This document shows positions 47,395-54,029 of a DNA stretch of 54,029 nucleotides, piece after piece. The notes below the pieces were generated by a model. It worked only from the letters and a program-made list of their open reading frames with translations, was not told where the DNA came from and searched no databases. The DNA comes from Thermoplasmata archaeon. GTDB taxonomy: Archaea > Thermoplasmatota > Thermoplasmata > Methanomassiliicoccales > Methanomethylophilaceae. Both the position numbers and the translations under genes were made by a program. Numbering within the stretch: the stretch's first letter is position 1; each line of letters starts with the position of its first letter. The DNA is taken from the NCBI GenBank assembly GCA_015063225.1, contig SUSU01000008.1:1-54029 (forward strand). Reading direction: 5' to 3'.

Positions 47395-48819
47395 TCAGGG
47401 GAAGGACGCCGTTTCGTGACCCCTCAGCAGGTACAGTTCCCTTACGTACAACACGGCAGAGATCACGGTCATCGCCGCTCCGGCATACATCCCGATGACA
47501 TGGCCGAGACCGAGCCCCTGACCCGTGGATACGATGAAGGAGGTCACGACCATCGTCATGAACATCGCGGGCAGGGCCGTCATCAGCGAATAATACCTGT
47601 GACTGACGGTCTTGAGAATGAACACCGTCGCGGTCCAAAGCACGATGCATGCAAGCGTCTGGTTCAGCCACGAGAAATACTGCCAGAGGACGCTAAAGTC
47701 CAGCAGGCACAGCCCAACGATGAACACGGACAGCAGGACGGTGAGCTGTATGGTGGCCCTCAGGTTGCTGGGGTCCATATGCCTGTCGTCCTGCACCATC
47801 ATCCTGGCGGCCCTCAGGGCGGTATCTCCGGATGTGACCGGACAGATGATTACGCCGATCACCGCCAGCAATCCCCCTATCGGTCCCGCGACAGCGATGG
47901 AAATGTCATATACCACGCCGGACGCACCTCCAGACGCCAGAGCATCGGTGAGTCCGGCGGTACCGCCGTAGTAGGCGAGACTAGCAGTCGCCCAGATGAG
48001 CGCAACAACGGATTCGACCGCCATCGCACCGTAAAAGATCATGCGTCCATCCCTCTCGTTTACGGTGCACCTGGCGATCAGCGGGGATTGGGTCGCGTGG
48101 AATCCGGATATGGCCCCGCATGCCACGGTGATGAACATGTCCGGGAAGTAATCGTCCCCGTGGGGATGCAGATTCTCCAGCACCATGTCCGGGAAAGCAT
48201 AACCCTCGACCCAAAGGCCGCCGATTATGGCGACCGCCATGACGATGAGCAGCACCCCGAAAACGGGGTACAGCCTCCCGATGAGCTTGTCGATTGGCAG
48301 GACGGTGGAGGACATGAAATACAGCAGGATGATGAATATCCAGAAATTGAGGGATATGCCGGTGATCTCAACCAGGAGGTCGCTGGCACTCCTCGCGAAC
48401 GTGGCGGAGACCATGACCATCAGGAATACCATCAGGATGAGTATGGGATACCTGACCCATTTCCCGAGGTACCTCGGCACCAACCCGGTGACCGACGTGC
48501 CGCCGTGACGCATCGACATCATGCCGGACATGTAGTCGTGGACGGCTCCGCCGAGAATGGTTCCGAAGATGATCCAAAGGAATACGATGGGGCCCCATTT
48601 GGCTCCCATGATGGCGCCGAAGATCGGCCCGGTGCCGGCGATGTTGAGGAACTGGATGAGGAGGTTCTTCGTCCTCCTCTGGGGGACGTAATCCATCCCG
48701 TCGGCCTTGGCGACCGCGGGGGTATCGGCCCTGAACGGCATGAAGATGTGCTCCAGGAGTCTGCTGTAGAACAGATATCCGAAGAGGAGGGCCAATACTC
48801 CGAAAACGAGGATGAGCAT
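47395..48819 (-). CDS. cstA: CstA-family peptide/pyruvate transporter
   Basis: The 474-residue membrane protein matches carbon-starvation protein A: DYVPQRRTKNLLIQFLNIAGTGPIFGAIMGAKWGPIVFLWIIFGTI and GAVHDYMSGMMSMRHGG in the first third, CGAISGFHATQSPLIARC in the middle and VTSGDTALRAARMM later. CstA proteins take up peptides or pyruvate. It is the shorter form, without the extended C-terminal helices of bacterial CstA. ATG 48819 is chosen; the frame extends upstream over the AT-rich promoter. Confidence 0.93.
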   Translation of the reverse strand: MLILVFGVLALLFGYLFYSRLLEHIFMPFRADTPAVAKADGMDYVPQRRTKNLLIQFLNIAGTGPIFGAIMGAKWGPIVFLWIIFGTILGGAVHDYMSGMMSMRHGGTSVTGLVPRYLGKWVRYPILILMVFLMVMVSATFARSASDLLVEITGISLNFWIFIILLYFMSSTVLPIDKLIGRLYPVFGVLLIVMAVAIIGGLWVEGYAFPDMVLENLHPHGDDYFPDMFITVACGAISGFHATQSPLIARCTVNERDGRMIFYGAMAVESVVALIWATASLAYYGGTAGLTDALASGGASGVVYDISIAVAGPIGGLLAVIGVIICPVTSGDTALRAARMMVQDDRHMDPSNLRATIQLTVLLSVFIVGLCLLDFSVLWQYFSWLNQTLACIVLWTATVFILKTVSHRYYSLMTALPAMFMTMVVTSFIVSTGQGLGLGHVIGMYAGAAMTVISAVLYVRELYLLRGHETASFP

Positions 48820-48983
48820 TCGCTTACAAATCAGGATATCGTAAAAAAATAATTGCATGGCCGTAGACAACTGGAGAATCACCATTACCCGCGACTACCG
48901 TCTCAGAAATCCGGACAATCGCAATTCCCGGGCGTCTTCGGATTATCAGAGGTCCCCTGCCCCGCGGCCTCTGCCACTCTAAA

Positions 48984-48992
48984 GTTTATACG
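48984..48992 (+). promoter_or_regulatory. TATA box of the cysE-cysS operon
   Basis: GTTTATACG, centred about 26 bases before the ATG at 49014, suggests a leaderless cysE transcript. AGGTG just before the ATG could act as ribosome-binding site if the start lies further upstream. Confidence 0.5.
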
Positions 48993-49013
48993 CGATAGCT
49001 CCTACAGGTGCGT

Positions 49014-49730
49014 ATGTACTATGAGCCCGGGGACCTGCAGGCCGTTCTCGACCGCGATCCCGCAATCAACAATGCCGACGAGGCCCTGAAGTTCCACATA
49101 GGTTTCTATGCGGTATCCCGCTACCGCGAGGCCCACAAGCTCTGGCTCGCCGGCGAGAGGGAGAAGGCCTGGGAGATCAACGTGGAGACCCACAAGATCA
49201 CCGGCTGCGACATCCACCCCGGGGCTCAGATAGGGGAGAGGTTCTTCGTCGACCACGCCACCGGCGTCGTCATCGGAGAGACCACCATAATCGGGGACGA
49301 CGTCACCCTCTACCAGGGAGTCACCCTCGGAGGAGTGTCGACCTCCAAGGGGAAGAGGCACCCCACCCTCGGCGACCGCATCGTCGTCGGAGCGGGTGCA
49401 ATCGTCCTCGGGGACATCAACATCGGGAACGACGTCCGCATCGGTGCGGGCTCCGTCGTCGTCAAGGATGTCCCGGACAACTGCACCGTGGTCGGGGTCC
49501 CTGGACGCATCGTGGCCAAGGCCGGCGTCAGGGTGGACATGAAGGACGCCCTCGACCACAACAAACTGCCGGATGTGGAGATGCAGCGCCTCAACGCCAT
49601 GGAGAAGCAGATCGGCGATTTGAAGGACTACGACGCCACCACATACGACTACCTCAACAAACTGGAGGAAACCGTCAAGGAGCTCCGTCAGGAACTCGAC
49701 GAACTCCGCAAGAAGATGAAAGGTGAATGA
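49014..49730 (+). CDS. cysE: Serine O-acetyltransferase with C-terminal coiled coil
   Basis: First step of cysteine synthesis: serine plus acetyl-CoA to O-acetylserine. The 238-residue protein has a short helical N-terminus ([24 protein letters not shown]), then the left-handed beta-helix hexapeptide region with the catalytic DIHPGAQIG...[11 protein letters not shown] and the loop [19 protein letters not shown]. Past residue 185 it carries a predicted coiled coil ([11 protein letters not shown]...[22 protein letters not shown]), not typical of bacterial CysE; it may set the oligomer state. ATG 49014 is used; an in-frame GTG lies two codons earlier. cysS follows after one base. Confidence 0.93.
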   Translation: MYYEPGDLQAVLDRDPAINNADEALKFHIGFYAVSRYREAHKLWLAGEREKAWEINVETHKITGCDIHPGAQIGERFFVDHATGVVIGETTIIGDDVTLYQGVTLGGVSTSKGKRHPTLGDRIVVGAGAIVLGDINIGNDVRIGAGSVVVKDVPDNCTVVGVPGRIVAKAGVRVDMKDALDHNKLPDVEMQRLNAMEKQIGDLKDYDATTYDYLNKLEETVKELRQELDELRKKMKGE

Positions 49731-49731
49731 A

Positions 49732-51150
49732 ATGACGCTGAAGATCCACAACACCCTCACCAACAGGAAGGAGGAGTTCGTACCCATCGTACCCGGAAAA
49801 GTCTCGATGTACGTCTGCGGCGTCACGGTCTACGACGACATCCACATGGGGCACGCCCGCAGCATCATCGTGTTCGATGTAGTGAACAGGTACCTCCGTT
49901 CTCTCGGTTACGACGTCACATTCGTGACCAACTTCACCGACGTGGACGACAAGATCATCAACCGCGCCAACGAGCGCGGCATCGACGCCCTCGACCTCTC
50001 GAAGGAGTACATCGAGAAGTACTTCCGCGACGTGGAGGCGCTCGGGGTCAGGAGAGCCGATGTATATCCCCAGGCGAGCACCGCCATGCCATGGATCATC
50101 GACATGGTGAAGGAGATCATCGACAAGGGATACGGATACGCCACAGAGGACGGTTCCGTCTACTTCAGGGTCAGGAAGATCCCCGACTACGGGGTGCTGT
50201 CCAACCGCACCATCGAGCAGATGAGGTCCTCCGGCAGGGTCGAGATGGCCCCCGGGAAGGAGGACCCCCTCGACTTTGCCATCTGGAAGGGCGCCAAGCC
50301 CGGAGAGATATCCTGGGAGTCCCCGTGGGGCCCCGGCAGACCCGGCTGGCACATCGAATGCTCCGCCATGATCAGGCATGTCCTCGGAGAGGAGATCGAC
50401 ATCCACGGCGGAGGAAACGACCTCGTCTTCCCCCATCACGAGAACGAGATCCTCCAGACCGAGGCGTGCACCGGGGGGCACCTCGCCCGCTATTGGATGC
50501 ACAACGGGATGCTCGAGACCAAGGGCGCCGACGGTCAGGCCGTGAAGATGTCCAAGTCGCTGAAGAACTTCTTCTCCGTGAAGGACGTCTCGCAGAAGTA
50601 CGACCGCTACACCATCCGCTTCTACTACCTCAACACCCACTACCGCAGCCCCCTCGTGTACGGGGAGGAGAACCTCGAGGAGGCCAAGGCCGCCCTCGGG
50701 AGGATATGGAACTGCTACCGCGACCTCGAGGCCGAGGTCAGGAACGGCGCGGAGGGTACCGCCGACTGCGTGAAGGACATCATCGGCAATGCGAAGAAGG
50801 AGTTCTCCGAAGGCATGGACGACGATTTCAACACCCGTGCCGCCATCGAGTCCATCTTCACCGTGGTCAAGAACGTCAACCGCATGATCTCCGAGAAGAC
50901 CCTAACCAAGGCCGGCGCGCAGGCAGTCCTGGAGCTCCTGGACTCCGAGAACGCCATCCTCGGCATACTCCCCGATAAGACCGAGGGCGATTCGGGGCTC
51001 GACGCCGCCATGGACATCCTCGTGGATCTGCGCAAGGAGCTCAGATCCCGCAAGATGTACGACCTCGCGGACATGATCCGCGACCGCCTCAAGGAGGCCG
51101 GTTTCGCGCTCGAGGACTCGTCCGACGGAGCCAAGTGGAAGAGGATTTGA
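49732..51150 (+). CDS. cysS: Cysteinyl-tRNA synthetase
   Basis: The 472-residue class I synthetase has the zinc cysteine in VCGVTVYDDIHMGHAR with the HIGH motif as HMGH, TNFTDVDDKIINRA, WHIECSAM, and KMSKSLKNFF as the KMSKS loop. ATG 49732 has AGGTGA 5 bases upstream (49721-49726), overlapping the end of cysE; an in-frame GTG at 49723 is part of that site. Pairing with cysE means free cysteine is made and charged directly, whereas many methanogens can use the SepRS-SepCysS route. Confidence 0.96.
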   Translation: MTLKIHNTLTNRKEEFVPIVPGKVSMYVCGVTVYDDIHMGHARSIIVFDVVNRYLRSLGYDVTFVTNFTDVDDKIINRANERGIDALDLSKEYIEKYFRDVEALGVRRADVYPQASTAMPWIIDMVKEIIDKGYGYATEDGSVYFRVRKIPDYGVLSNRTIEQMRSSGRVEMAPGKEDPLDFAIWKGAKPGEISWESPWGPGRPGWHIECSAMIRHVLGEEIDIHGGGNDLVFPHHENEILQTEACTGGHLARYWMHNGMLETKGADGQAVKMSKSLKNFFSVKDVSQKYDRYTIRFYYLNTHYRSPLVYGEENLEEAKAALGRIWNCYRDLEAEVRNGAEGTADCVKDIIGNAKKEFSEGMDDDFNTRAAIESIFTVVKNVNRMISEKTLTKAGAQAVLELLDSENAILGILPDKTEGDSGLDAAMDILVDLRKELRSRKMYDLADMIRDRLKEAGFALEDSSDGAKWKRI

Positions 51151-51152
51151 AC

Positions 51153-52076
51153 TCACTCCGAACCTATGCGCTTCACGAGGGACTCCTCGTACTCGCAGGC
51201 CTTGCAGCGTTTCCCGTTGCAGGGCTCCCCGCAGGAACAGAACTTCGGGACCCCGGAAGGGTTGGCCTTCTGCAGGAGCGGACGTATCTTATCGTACGAC
51301 GAGAGTATGGCATAACGGGTGCCCGGGGTGCGGTCCTCGAGACCGTCCACCATATCGCGGTACTCGTTCCTCAGCGCGGCCTCCCAATAAGGACACTCCC
51401 CGTCCCAGAACGGTATGCCCTTGACCATGGCGTAGAGCAGGGATTCCTTCTCGGGCAGCATCCTCAGTGGATAGAAGCGGGGGATGAGTCCGGGGCGTAC
51501 GATGTCGTGAGGTCCGAGACGCGCAAGACGGTCTGCATCACCTCTCACGAAGTCCATCATAACCGATTGAGCCAGATCATCGAGGTTATGTCCGGTTGCG
51601 AGATATTTCGCACCGATCTTACGTGCCTCGTCGTTCATGAGTTTCCTGCGGAACACACCGCAGTAGGTGCAAGGGGACATACCCTCGGAGACTGGTGCGA
51701 CGGAATCCATGGTGAGCCCGCTGAGTTCCGTGAACGAACGCGGATGGTACTCGATCCCGTTCTCCTCGCAGAACCTCCTGACGATCTCCAATGACGGGGG
51801 ACGGTATCCTTCGATGCCCTCGTCGATGCTGATGCACACCACCTTGATTCCGTTCTTCTCGTTGAACAGCGAATGGAGGATTGACAGCGTGACCATGCTG
51901 TCCTTGCCTCCGGAGACAGCCACTCCGATGACGTCTCCGCGGAAGAGGTCGACCTCCTTCCTGACCTCCTTCTTCACCACCCGTTCCACGTGTGTGATGA
52001 AATGGTCGGCACACAGGTGGGATCCGTTGTATCTCAGGAATGTGACGGCATCCTTGCCGCAGAGATCACACTTCAT
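51153..52076 (-). CDS. ttuA: TtuA/Ncs6-type tRNA 2-thiolation enzyme
   Basis: The 307-residue PP-loop ATPase has GVAVSGGKDSMV, the N-terminal zinc finger CDLCGKDA...CADH, the central PCTYCGVFRRKL cysteines that hold the catalytic Fe-S cluster, ATGHNLDD and a C-terminal zinc finger (CSCGEPCNGKRCKAC). This layout belongs to the TtuA/Ncs6/TtcA group that thiolates uridine or cytidine in tRNA; the two zinc fingers favour TtuA/Ncs6. It overlaps the 3' end of cdc6 by 11 bases and is last in the operon. Confidence 0.9.
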   Translation of the reverse strand: MKCDLCGKDAVTFLRYNGSHLCADHFITHVERVVKKEVRKEVDLFRGDVIGVAVSGGKDSMVTLSILHSLFNEKNGIKVVCISIDEGIEGYRPPSLEIVRRFCEENGIEYHPRSFTELSGLTMDSVAPVSEGMSPCTYCGVFRRKLMNDEARKIGAKYLATGHNLDDLAQSVMMDFVRGDADRLARLGPHDIVRPGLIPRFYPLRMLPEKESLLYAMVKGIPFWDGECPYWEAALRNEYRDMVDGLEDRTPGTRYAILSSYDKIRPLLQKANPSGVPKFCSCGEPCNGKRCKACEYEESLVKRIGSE

Positions 52077-53253
52077 AGTCGGCTCCGCCTTTGATCCTCT
52101 TCGAGATGAGGTCCTCCACCAGACCCGCGAGATCGCGGGCGGGGATGCTTGTGAGGCTCAGGATTGAGGTCCTGCCCCCGCCGGGCTCATTGCGAACCTC
52201 CAGATGAATGAATCCCATACTGCTGAGCGTCTTGACGTTGGTGTAGAATTGGGTGTGCTTCCTCGCGGGCACCCCGAACTCCTCGCATGCCGCGGCATAC
52301 GTGCCCTCGGCATGGTTGATGGTGACCGTATCGTTCTTGAACAGCGAACGGGCGACGGACAGGAGGATCAGGAGTTTGCCTATGTCGAGGTCTTCCATCT
52401 TGGCCTCGGAGTAGTCCGAGTGGACCTCCCCGCTGGCCTTCTGGAGGTATTCCGCACGGATGGCGGTATCGCCTTTGGTCTCTGCGAGGTTGGCGGCCTT
52501 CTCGAGCATCTCCAGCGCGAAACGGGCGTCTCCGTAGGGTTCTGCGGCGTTCGCTATGAGGTCGAGACAGCCGTCATCGATGGCGCCGGGATAAAGAGCC
52601 AGTCTGGCCCTCTGCTCCGCAATGGCCCTCAGATCTCCACGGGAATAACCGTTGAAACTGACGGAGGAATCGCGGCCGAACGTTGACAGGGATGCCTGGT
52701 CCAGGGATAACGCGGTGAGGGGTTTCTGGGAGATCATCATCAGGGAGAGCGATGCCCCCTCCTTCAGACCGTCCATGCGGGTCATCTGGTAGATGATGTC
52801 CCTTCCCGGGGACGAGAGCAGGACGTCGGCCTCGTCGAGGATGACAAGGACTGGGTGGCAGCCGTCGCTGACGTGCCTCCTGAACGAGACGAACATCTCC
52901 TCGGAGGAGAAACCGCGGTCGGGGAATCCCCTGTCGAAATACCTCACGAGGTCCAACAGGACGGGGTATTCGCCGTTGCGTATGCGGCAGTTGACGGTGA
53001 TGACGTCGAGCTTCTTCCCCGCCTTGGAGAATGCCTTCTCCATGTCCGAACTGAACTTCATGACGGTGACGGTCTTACCGGAACCGACCGGACCGTAGAT
53101 GTAGGCGGAACAGGGGGTGTTGCTGAAGAACAGCGGACGGAAGGAGGCCTCCAGCTGGTCGGTCTGCTCCTTACGGCCGATCAGCTCGTCCGGGACGTAC
53201 TTGAAGTCCAGGGGCGCCCCGTCCCTGATTATCCTCCCGCTGCTCTCGAACAT
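52066..53253 (-). CDS. cdc6: Orc1/Cdc6-family replication initiator
   Basis: The 395-residue AAA+ protein has Walker A GPVGSGKT (54-61), Walker B VILDEAD (near 135), a sensor region MMISQKPL, the helical lid, and a C-terminal winged helix (about 300-395) that ends GGGRTSILSLTSIPA with the DNA-contacting wing. Family members bind origin-recognition boxes and load MCM. The gene lies inside a cotranscribed block with a NIF3-like gene one base upstream, so no adjacent origin is visible. Many archaea encode more than one copy; whether this is the origin-binding one cannot be told. Confidence 0.92.
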   Translation of the reverse strand: MFESSGRIIRDGAPLDFKYVPDELIGRKEQTDQLEASFRPLFFSNTPCSAYIYGPVGSGKTVTVMKFSSDMEKAFSKAGKKLDVITVNCRIRNGEYPVLLDLVRYFDRGFPDRGFSSEEMFVSFRRHVSDGCHPVLVILDEADVLLSSPGRDIIYQMTRMDGLKEGASLSLMMISQKPLTALSLDQASLSTFGRDSSVSFNGYSRGDLRAIAEQRARLALYPGAIDDGCLDLIANAAEPYGDARFALEMLEKAANLAETKGDTAIRAEYLQKASGEVHSDYSEAKMEDLDIGKLLILLSVARSLFKNDTVTINHAEGTYAAACEEFGVPARKHTQFYTNVKTLSSMGFIHLEVRNEPGGGRTSILSLTSIPARDLAGLVEDLISKRIKGGADYEV

Positions 53254-53254
53254 G

Positions 53255-54029
53255 TCAGTTCCTGCTGTGCCTGAAGAATCCGGAGAACCCGACGGTCTCG
53301 ATGCCGTGCCTCTCCCACTCGTCGGCGATGAGGTTCACGCCGATGGAATCGGAGGACATGTGTCCGGAGATGATGACATTGATATGAGCCTCGCGGCAGG
53401 CATCGATGGAGGTCTTGGGGAAGTGCATCCCCACGATAGTCCCCACTCCCGCCTTGGCGAGTTCGGCGTACATGCCGTCCGGGGCAGAGGTCCCGCCGGT
53501 CATCTTGGCGATGATCTTCCCGCAGCGGGAGTCCTTGTTGCCCACCATGATCCTCGGAGGGTCGTTGAGCTTGGCGAAATACTGGTATTCGGGCTCCTTC
53601 ATCAGAAGATCGATGACGTCGCCCAGCCTCTTGGGCTCGTCCTCCCTGATGAGGTTCTCCAGATATTCCTGGACCATGTTATCCGCCGCGGAGTGGACGT
53701 TGAACAGGGGGATGCCGAACAGCTCGGCGGTCTCGGCGGTGCGGTTGAAGTTGTCGCCCATGACGTTCCTCATGACGTCGTCCATACGGGGCTTCATGAG
53801 GTCCTCGGCGGCGTTGATCGGGACCCCGCAGTCGGCGAAGATGTCGGTCTGCATCCACATGACCTCGGGGAAGATGTTCCTAGAACGCCCGAGAGGGTGG
53901 TGGGCAACCACGGCATCGATCCTCTCGCCCTTCTCCCTCAGACGGTCGGCCACGAGGATCTCGGAGGGAGTGATGTCAATACCCCACATGACGCGGGAGA
54001 TGTCCTTCTCCTTGGCGATGTCCTCTCCC
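53255..54029 (-). CDS. NIF3-like protein, incomplete at the right edge
   Basis: The frame is open to the window edge, so the N-terminus is missing; about 257 residues are visible. AVVAHHPLGRS carries the paired histidines of the dinuclear metal site, followed by PLFNVHSAADN and, near the end, a late NVIISGHMSSDSIGVN metal-binding part. NIF3/YbgI-like proteins are conserved metal-binding proteins of uncertain function, possibly cyclohydrolase-like. It is the upstream gene of the block NIF3-cdc6-ttuA, with only one base between its stop and the cdc6 start. Confidence 0.87.
   Translation of the reverse strand, partial: GEDIAKEKDISRVMWGIDITPSEILVADRLREKGERIDAVVAHHPLGRSRNIFPEVMWMQTDIFADCGVPINAAEDLMKPRMDDVMRNVMGDNFNRTAETAELFGIPLFNVHSAADNMVQEYLENLIREDEPKRLGDVIDLLMKEPEYQYFAKLNDPPRIMVGNKDSRCGKIIAKMTGGTSAPDGMYAELAKAGVGTIVGMHFPKTSIDACREAHINVIISGHMSSDSIGVNLIADEWERHGIETVGFSGFFRHSRN

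Noticed and set aside
53254..53254. Replication origin beside cdc6
   Set aside because: Only one base separates cdc6 from the upstream NIF3-like gene, and no AT-rich tract with repeated origin-recognition boxes is visible nearby.

Overview
The window comes from an archaeon, most likely a methanogen of the order Methanomassiliicoccales (Methanomethylophilaceae-like). Archaeal markers are an aCPSF1/FttA-type beta-CASP nuclease at the left edge, an archaeal leucyl-tRNA synthetase, a group II chaperonin, an Orc1/Cdc6 initiator, an NreA repair protein, TATA boxes about 25-27 nt upstream of several start codons (leaderless genes), and overlapping ATGA gene junctions. The order is an inference. It rests on overall gene content, high G+C, a B12-dependent ribonucleotide reductase, and stop-codon use: of 48 gene ends visible, 44 are TGA, 4 are TAA and none is TAG, as expected in a pyrrolysine-using archaeon. 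No rRNA, tRNA or CRISPR array was seen.

Layout. 1-2.3 kb: end of fttA, ubiX and a small coiled-coil protein. 2.4-5.3 kb: leuS (minus). 5.3-8.2 kb: an accessory stretch with palindromes around a hairpin-terminated candidate small RNA, a double ribbon-helix-helix (RHH) protein, an FtsZ-family GTPase lacking the C-terminal half, a MORN-repeat protein and two small unknown proteins. 8.2-14.4 kb (minus): a three-gene overlapping operon for an AddAB-like helicase-nuclease with a small zinc-ribbon protein. 14.7-16.9 kb: class II ribonucleotide reductase. 17.1-18.5 kb: a solitary TnpB element. 18.9-21.8 kb: a CARF/winged-helix regulator, a methyltransferase, a HAD hydrolase and a degenerate exonuclease-like protein. 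21.8-25.9 kb: a thioesterase, xseAB, and a two-gene ATPase + TOPRIM (DUF4435) pair resembling the PARIS anti-phage system. 25.9-28.2 kb: two divergent repeat proteins. 28.2-31.1 kb: TrkA/TrkH potassium uptake. 31.2-36.1 kb: hisD-ppk-ppx. 36.4-40.8 kb: nreA + SPL-like radical SAM, a B12-fold protein and the thermosome. 41.0-42.7 kb: two tandem short serine recombinases. 42.7-48.8 kb: flavin reductase-like protein, CPA2 antiporter, a micropeptide, MFS transporter, alpha/beta hydrolase, flavodoxin-fold reductase and CstA. 49.0-51.2 kb: cysE-cysS. 51.2-54.0 kb (minus): NIF3-like, Orc1/Cdc6 and a TtuA-type thiolase.

The main functional groups are housekeeping information processing (fttA, leuS, cysS, ttuA, cdc6, thermosome), DNA repair and end processing (AddAB-like, XseAB, NreA), ion and phosphate homeostasis (TrkAH, antiporter, Ppk/Ppx), and genome-defence or mobile modules (ATPase-TOPRIM pair, TnpB, serine recombinases, CARF regulator). 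The candidates most worth following are the AddAB-like operon, the ATPase-TOPRIM pair, the RHH/FtsZ-like module with its flanking palindromes, and the recombinase pair.
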